A stretch of DNA of 64,000 bases from Kiritimatiellia bacterium (GTDB lineage: Bacteria > Verrucomicrobiota > Kiritimatiellia > CAIVKH01). Numbering within the stretch: the first letter of the stretch is position 1; every line of letters starts with the position of its first letter. The notes beneath the pieces were generated by a model. The model saw only the letters and a list, made by a program, of their open reading frames with translations. It did no database searches and was not told the DNA's origin. The position numbers and the translations under genes are program-made. Positions 58,013 to 64,000 of this stretch are shown one piece after another. Where the stretch lies: NCBI GenBank assembly GCA_027493775.1, contig JAOSKE010000001.1, positions 1,337,246 through 1,401,245 on the forward strand. The letters are read 5' to 3'.

Positions 58013-58876
58013 CTACTGAAACACGATGGTCCGGTTGTCGTGAACCAATACTCGATGCTCCAAATGCGCCGTCACCGCGCGGGCGAGGACAATTTTCTCA
58101 ATATCCCGCCCTTTCCGAATCAAATCTTCCACCGAATCACGATGCGAAATACGCGCGATGTCCTGTTCGATGATCGGCCCGGCGTCGAGGTCTTCCGTGA
58201 CGTAGTGCGAGGTTGCGCCGATCACTTTCACCCCGCGCGTGTGGGCCTGACGGTAGGGGCGTGCGCCGGGGAAGGCGGGCAAAAAGGAATGATGGATGTT
58301 GATCATGCGATTCGGATAATCGCGGATGAAATCGGCGGTGACGATTTGCATGTAGCGGGCGAGAACAACGAGATCAATGTTGTGTTCTTTGAGCAGCGCC
58401 TTTGCTGCCGCCTCCTGCGCCGACTTGTTATCCGGTGATACGGGCAGACAATGGAAAGGGACATTGAATTGCTCTGCGACGCCGCGCAAGTCTTCGCGAT
58501 TGCTGACAACCAGCGGAATGTCCGCCGGCCATTCTCCCGCGCGTTGGCGCGCAAGCAACTCGACCAGACAGTGCGGCTCGCGGGTGACAAAAATTGCGAC
58601 GCGCGCGCGTGTGTCGCGGCGGCACAGTTGCCACTGCATTCCGAATTGTTGCGCAATCGGCTGAAATTCACGATGCACGTCATCCAGCGTCAGCGCAAAT
58701 CCGCGCAAATCCCATTCGAGCCGCATAAAAAATAAATGCGACTCATCGTCCGAGTGCTGTTCAAGATCGAGGATATTTCCGTTGTGCCGCGCAAAAAAAG
58801 CCGTAACCGAGGCAACAATACCCGGTTTATCGGCGCAGCTTACGAGCAGTACGGCGGACTGCGGAACAGGTCTCAC
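58013..58876 (-). CDS. purU: Formyltetrahydrofolate deformylase
   Basis: 287 aa from GTG 58876, the family's usual length; longer open frame upstream runs into the ferritin gene. N-terminal ACT domain (LLVSCADKPGIVASVTAFFARHNGNILDLEQHSD) and formyltransferase-fold domain with the Asn-His-Asp triad in NIHHSFLPAFPGARPY and SHYVTEDLDAGPIIEQD. It hydrolyses 10-formyl-THF to formate and THF, balancing one-carbon supply for purine synthesis. It lies 5 nt after the ferritin-like gene. Confidence 0.93.
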   Translation of the reverse strand: MRPVPQSAVLLVSCADKPGIVASVTAFFARHNGNILDLEQHSDDESHLFFMRLEWDLRGFALTLDDVHREFQPIAQQFGMQWQLCRRDTRARVAIFVTREPHCLVELLARQRAGEWPADIPLVVSNREDLRGVAEQFNVPFHCLPVSPDNKSAQEAAAKALLKEHNIDLVVLARYMQIVTADFIRDYPNRMINIHHSFLPAFPGARPYRQAHTRGVKVIGATSHYVTEDLDAGPIIEQDIARISHRDSVEDLIRKGRDIEKIVLARAVTAHLEHRVLVHDNRTIVFQ

Positions 58877-58881
58877 ACGAG

Positions 58882-59337
58882 TTACTTTCGCGTATATTCT
58901 TTCAGGAACCCGCGGAACATCGTGCAGTGTTCCTCTTCGTCGGCAAGCAAGGTGATCGCGAGGTCTTGTGTGACGTAATCTTCGCCATCGCACAACTTGA
59001 TGAGCTTCTTGTAGCCGTCAATTGCGTCCTCTTCGGCGGCAATTACACCACGAATCACGCTGACAACATCGGTCGTATCCTTCGAGGGCTGCAGGTCTTT
59101 CTGGCGCGCCTTGAAACTCGCCGAGCCGGGTACGATTCCGCCAAGTACTTTGATGCGGCGCGCGAGTTGTTGTGCGTGGCCCAACTCTTCCGTTACATCA
59201 GTCGCGAGCGCGGACTTAATCTCCTCTGCGCGGACGCCGTCGAGGTTGACGGAGTTGGCGATGTAGTTCTGAACCGTTTCGAGCTCCTTGAAATACGCAT
59301 CTTCGAGGGCGCGGATAATTTCTTTGTTCTTTTTCAT
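58882..59337 (-). CDS. Ferritin-like di-iron protein (bacterioferritin/DPS-like)
   Basis: 151 aa from ATG 59337 after AAGGGAGC. Four-helix bundle with di-iron ligands in the right places: ALEDAYFKELETVQNYIA (Glu), DVTEELGHAQQLARRI (ExxH), VIAAEEDAIDGYKKLI (Glu) and LLADEEEHCTMFRGFL (ExxH). The family stores iron or protects against peroxide; which subfamily is not certain. It is followed by purU with a 5-nt gap and preceded by pdxJ. Confidence 0.88.
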   Translation of the reverse strand: MKKNKEIIRALEDAYFKELETVQNYIANSVNLDGVRAEEIKSALATDVTEELGHAQQLARRIKVLGGIVPGSASFKARQKDLQPSKDTTDVVSVIRGVIAAEEDAIDGYKKLIKLCDGEDYVTQDLAITLLADEEEHCTMFRGFLKEYTRK

Positions 59338-59386
59338 AACAAGCTCCCTTTCAATTCGGTCAGCATAGCGTGATAAGCGCCTGCGT

Positions 59387-60115
59387 TCAAGGCTCGCCGC
59401 CACGATAGGTGTTCATTCCCTGCAACATTTCCACCACGGCTCCACGCAGGCCGATAAAAACGGAGCGCGCGATGAGGCTGTGTCCAATATTCAGCACATC
59501 CAGATGCGGAATCCGCAAAATGCCGGGCAGGTTTTGAGTGTTGATGCCGTGCCCCGCGTTCACCTTCAGGCCCAAACGATGAGCAAGACGGGCGCCTTCA
59601 ATAAGTCGCTTCAATTCTTCTTCAGCAGCCGCGCCACTCGCATCGCAATAGGTGCCGGTGTGCAGCTCAATGTACGGCGCACCGAGCGCAACCGCAGCCT
59701 CGATCTGCTTCGGATCGGGCGCAATGAACAGGCTGACAACAATCCCCGCCTCGCGCATGGCGGTAATCGTTGGTCGCAATGCGGCCTCCTGCCCCACTGC
59801 GTCCAAGCCGCCTTCCGTCGTCAGCTCCTGGCGGCGCTCAGGAACGAGGCAGACCTCGTCAGGCAGTAGGCGAAGCGCAATAGCGACGATGTCGGGCGCG
59901 TTCGCCATCTCCAGGTTTAGCGGCAGCACACGCTCCTCCGCGAGCCGCTCAATGTCGTGATCCTGGATGTGCCGCCGATCTTCGCGAAGATGCGCTGTAA
60001 TCCCGTGTGCGCCGGCGTCAGCGCAGAGTCGAGCCGCCTCCACCGGGTCGGGATAGTTCGTTCCACGTGCCTGACGCAGCGTCGCAACGTGGTCTATATT
60101 TACACCAAGCTTCAT
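59387..60115 (-). CDS. pdxJ: Pyridoxine 5'-phosphate synthase
   Basis: 242 aa, normal length. TIM barrel starting MKLGVNIDHVATLRQARGTNYPDP, with GAHGITAHLREDRRHIQDHD (catalytic His), EVCLVPERRQELTTEGGLD, YIELHTGTYCDA and KVNAGHGINTQNL. It condenses 3-amino-2-oxopropyl phosphate with deoxyxylulose 5-phosphate to pyridoxine 5'-phosphate, the DXP-dependent vitamin B6 route. Its presence means the organism makes PLP by this path. Confidence 0.96.
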   Translation of the reverse strand: MKLGVNIDHVATLRQARGTNYPDPVEAARLCADAGAHGITAHLREDRRHIQDHDIERLAEERVLPLNLEMANAPDIVAIALRLLPDEVCLVPERRQELTTEGGLDAVGQEAALRPTITAMREAGIVVSLFIAPDPKQIEAAVALGAPYIELHTGTYCDASGAAAEEELKRLIEGARLAHRLGLKVNAGHGINTQNLPGILRIPHLDVLNIGHSLIARSVFIGLRGAVVEMLQGMNTYRGGEP

Positions 60116-60129
60116 GTGCGATTCCGTTT

Positions 60130-61312
60130 CTAAAACGATTCTGTGGGAGCTGCGGCGACGTTCAACTTCCGCATCTCCTCATCAAACAATATACACTGAT
60201 TTCGGCCCTTGTTCTTGCCGACGCGCAGGGCGAGCTGCGCTTCTTCAAAAAGCCCGCGCGCGTTGCCGCTATGCCCGGGCCAACCGGATATGCCCACGGT
60301 GATGGTGAGGCGCAACCCATCCCGGCCGAACGAGGCTTTCCGCACATCGGAGGAAAGGCGCTGCGCGACAGAAAGCGCTTCATTCGGGGCGCAGTGGAGC
60401 GCGACGAGAAATTGATCTTCGGCCCACCGCGCAATCAGGTCGCTCTCGCGCGTGTTTGTTTGCAAAAATTGCGCGAAGCCCGCGCAAGAGCGCATCGCCC
60501 GTTTTCTCGCCATACTGTTTGTTGTACCGCCGCAGCGAATCAATATCGAGGAGCAGCACAGAAACCGGTAGATCGTCACGGCGTCGCGCTGCGATAAACT
60601 TCTGCAACGCGGTTCCGATTCGATCATGGCGCAGCACACCGGTCAGTTCGTCCAACACATTTGCGGCATCGCCCTCTTCCGCGCGTTGTTCTGCCGGAGC
60701 GGCAGCGGCGCTGCCCTCCGGCCAATGTAGTCCCTGCCCAGCCGAGCGCGCGGCGTCCAACGCGGCGCCGGCTTTCGCGTATAAATCGGGAGCGCGATCG
60801 CCGTCCTCCGGATACGAGGCCATTCCCGCGATGGCATCCACGCGGACGGATAGGCCGGACGAAAACTTAATCGGGGTGGACGACAGGGAGTGAAGCGCGC
60901 GGCGAACAGCGCTCTCGCCCGCAACGCGACGGGAGCGAATGAGCACATCCACTTCATCCTCGTTCACGCGAAGCGTCGTATCGTCCGCGCGGAGTGACTT
61001 TTTGAGATGCTCCTCGATTTTCTCGAAGATATCCCTGACGACCCCCGCGCCGTGAAGCTCGCGCAGTTGCGGCAGCGCAGCGGGTGCAATTCGCGCAATC
61101 GTGAACGGTTCCGGGTTTCTGTGCGCAGTGCCCAGTTGCCGGGCGATGCGCAACTCAAATGCCGGTTGTGCGCCGGGTGCAGGCGACTTGGCGTCGCGCG
61201 CACGACGCGTCATGGCCTGAAAGCGCAAATGACTAGTCACCGCCGAGAAGACAAGAAATGCCAGCACCGCAACGATCGCTGTCTGACCAACGATGATCAG
61301 CCATTCGGGCAT
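60130..61312 (-). CDS. Membrane protein with two degenerate GGDEF-like domains (frameshifted)
   Basis: Start ATG 61312, one N-terminal transmembrane helix (LIIVGQTAIVAVLAFLVFSAVTSHL). The first GGDEF-like domain has VNEDEVDVLI where GG[DE]EF is expected. The second keeps the metal-binding region (VSVLLLDIDSLRRYNKQYGEKTGDALLRG) but has RWAEDQF at the catalytic loop. An extra G near plus-strand 60479-60481 breaks the frame between RG and FAQFLQTNTRES. Restored ~393 aa. Since neither catalytic loop is intact it probably does not make c-di-GMP and may instead bind nucleotide or partners. Confidence 0.78.
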
Positions 61313-61343
61313 GTCGTTTATCTCCGGGATAAAGCGACGCGGC

Positions 61344-62447
<1,104 letters not shown>

Positions 62448-62892
62448 TGATAATCTCCAGCTTTCCTAGCCGCGGGCACCATGCCCCGAACCGCCTTCTG
62501 CGGTTACATCGACGAGAGCACGTCCTTGATACACTCCCCCCACCTCTCGGCGCAAGACCGTAGCACACGCCCCGGCGAGAATGTTTTCCGCAACGCGCAT
62601 CAGGCCCCCGTTAGCCAAAACCCAGCCTCGGGCCCAAAACATCGTCAATCCCCCTCCTGATCTCCGCAGTTTTCGCAGCGATTAGGACGGTTATTTGCCG
62701 CAAACCAGATTTACGGGACAAAACAAGCGGGCGACAGGAGCGCGCATGGCGCGGCAACCCCCGTTTCTTGCACTTTAGTGTTTCCCTGTAACCGCAAGCG
62801 TTGACCGCGAAAAAATTGCACGGCATCGAAAAAACGCCTCTTGCGAAAAAACAACGGAAAAAATTGACCCAGTCGTTTATGCGACACCACAT
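62448..62892. other. Intergenic region with clustered A6 tracts
   Basis: No gene supported. Four A6 tracts lie within 54 bp (62810-62815, 62829-62834, 62846-62851 and 62858-62863), which would bend the DNA or act as T-rich 3' tails for minus-strand transcripts. No attC-like site was found. Confidence 0.5.
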
Positions 62893-63900
62893 TTACCCGC
62901 GGTCCGCCGCACGGATCGAAGCCGAATCCGCCAGCAGATCCAGCGGACTGCGCGCCGGATTGCGGAGGTCTTTCACGACATGCGTATAGATCATCGTCGT
63001 CTCGACGTTCGCGTGCCCGAGGTAGTCCTGAATCTGGCGGATATCCACGCCGTTCAGCAGCAAGTGCGTCGCAAAGCTGTGCCGCAGGGTGTGTACCGAC
63101 ACCGGTTTGTGGAGGTTCGCGCGCCGCGCTGCATCGCGCACCGCGCGCTGAATGCTTCCGTCCGAAACGTGGTGACGCCGAATCGCTTGCGCGCGCGGAT
63201 CGGCGGACAGCGACCGGCTTGGAAACACCCAGAACCACGCCCACTCCGACGCCGCATTCGGATACTTGCGCGCCAGCGCGTCCGGCATATGCACCCCGGC
63301 CACGCCAACAGCCCGGTCCCGCTCGTGAAGCGCGCGAACACGGTCCAGATGCTCCTTCAGGGCGGACGCAATGGACGCGGGCAACAGCGTGCTGCGATCC
63401 TTGTTCCCCTTCCCCGCGCGCACGAAAAGCAGCCCGGCATCAAAATCAATATCCTTCACGCGCAGCCGCACGCACTCCGAAACGCGAAGGCCGCCGCCGT
63501 ACAACAGCGACGCCATCAACTTGTGTGTGCCCTCCAGTTGACCAAGAAGCGCAACCGTCTCCGGCACACTCAGCACAACGGGCAAGTGCTTGCCCTTCTT
63601 CGCTCGAACACCCTCTCTGATCCCGTCCAAAGACATCCCAAGAACCTCGGAGCACAGGAACTGAACCGCGCCAAGCGCCTGATTCTGCGTCGAAGCCGAC
63701 ACGCGGCGCTGGACAGCCAGATGCGCGAGGAAATCGCGCACCGCTTGTGAGGTCACCTCGGTCTTGGCATCCACATTCACTTCACCCAGATACCGATAGA
63801 ACCGCTCCACCCACTCGGCATACGTCTGCTCCGTCCGGTATGAGTAGTGCCGCACCCGCAACCGCTCGCGCAAGAGGCGCAACGCCACCTCACGCGGCAT
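62893..63900 (-). CDS. Integron-type tyrosine recombinase (IntI-like)
   Basis: 335 aa from ATG 63900, but the native N terminus may extend toward the window edge. Tyrosine-recombinase catalytic residues: Arg in GGGLRVSECVRLR, Lys in GKGNKDRSTLLP, HxxR in HTLRHSFATHLL, His in LGHANVETTMIY and the nucleophilic Tyr in the same stretch (TMIYTHV). The extra ~20-residue segment specific to integron integrases is present: ALARKYPNAASEWAWFWVFPS. IntI recombines attC and attI sites. Cassettes would normally lie beyond its 5' end, outside this window. Confidence 0.85.
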   Translation of the reverse strand: MPREVALRLLRERLRVRHYSYRTEQTYAEWVERFYRYLGEVNVDAKTEVTSQAVRDFLAHLAVQRRVSASTQNQALGAVQFLCSEVLGMSLDGIREGVRAKKGKHLPVVLSVPETVALLGQLEGTHKLMASLLYGGGLRVSECVRLRVKDIDFDAGLLFVRAGKGNKDRSTLLPASIASALKEHLDRVRALHERDRAVGVAGVHMPDALARKYPNAASEWAWFWVFPSRSLSADPRAQAIRRHHVSDGSIQRAVRDAARRANLHKPVSVHTLRHSFATHLLLNGVDIRQIQDYLGHANVETTMIYTHVVKDLRNPARSPLDLLADSASIRAADRG

Positions 63901-64000
63901 GCCGGGTCCCGGACGCCTCCGGCCCCGAACCTTCCGCGCGAGCAGCCGTCCAGTCCGTCGTTTTCAGGAAATTTACGAAATACAGCCGGATCGAACGACC
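63901..64000 (-). other. Possible N-terminal part of the integrase in another frame
   Basis: One minus-strand frame reads LYFVNFLKTTDWTAARAEG, like the start of a longer integrase, then meets a stop 8 nt into the annotated gene. A one-base change near 63905-63912 would join them. The window ends here, so this cannot be resolved. Confidence 0.35.

Overview
The window is 64 kb of moderately GC-rich bacterial chromosome, close-packed with genes. Several traits point to the PVC superphylum, most likely Verrucomicrobiota/Kiritimatiellota. These are very large secreted proteins with Ig/BACON-like repeats and TSP3-like calcium loops, a type II secretion operon whose GspL is PilM-like, zinc-ribbon/Ser-Thr-kinase/FHA proteins, and intergenic TTCCAA..TTGGAA dyads. 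The lineage call is inference from protein style; no rRNA is present.

Layout. 0-5.2 kb: end of a secreted repeat protein, a marR-doxX pair with a 22-bp operator palindrome, a GH20 hexosaminidase, and an Lrp/aminotransferase pair. 5.5-6.65 kb: an IS630-family insertion that cut the end off a zinc-ribbon gene. 7.1-19.7 kb (minus strand): a nearly complete type II secretion operon (gspE-F-G-H-I-J-K-L-M-D) ending in a PhoR-like histidine kinase. 19.9-22.7 kb: a three-gene glycosyltransferase operon. 22.8-25.1 kb: a type II restriction-modification system whose C5 methyltransferase carries an N-terminal ribbon-helix-helix-like domain. 25.3-33.5 kb (minus): an unfamiliar seven-gene envelope operon with a DUF2059 protein, a ~1,400-aa secreted glycine-zipper/zinc-ribbon protein, three lipoproteins (two CsgG-like), a coiled-coil protein and a HicB-like protein. 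33.9-35.5 kb: a lipoprotein and a CPBP protease. 35.5-39.6 kb: dnaK, groES, groEL. 39.8-47.0 kb: one giant secreted protein that carries both a thermolysin (M4) and a subtilisin (S8) domain. 47-49.3 kb: ruvA, ruvB and pterin carbinolamine dehydratase. 49.3-56 kb: a zinc-ribbon kinase, lgt, an RluD-type pseudouridine synthase, a DUF985 cupin, a family-4 uracil-DNA glycosylase and ctaA. 56-62.5 kb: an intergenic repeat cluster, an orphan pseudopilin, an FHA protein, purU, a ferritin-like protein, pdxJ, a degenerate GGDEF protein and a MalK/UgpC-type ATPase. 62.9-64 kb: an integron-type integrase running to the window edge.

Functionally the window is dominated by protein export and the cell surface. 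The secretion operon could export the giant protease and the other signal-peptide proteins. The envelope operon may assemble a surface structure or pore. Lgt lipidates the lipoproteins, and the glycosyltransferases decorate the envelope.

Caution: at least 17 single-base frameshifts interrupt otherwise well-conserved genes, including groES and dnaK, and many lie in short homopolymers. The simplest reading is uncorrected indel errors in the assembly. Broken genes are therefore listed as single loci with the break positions given.
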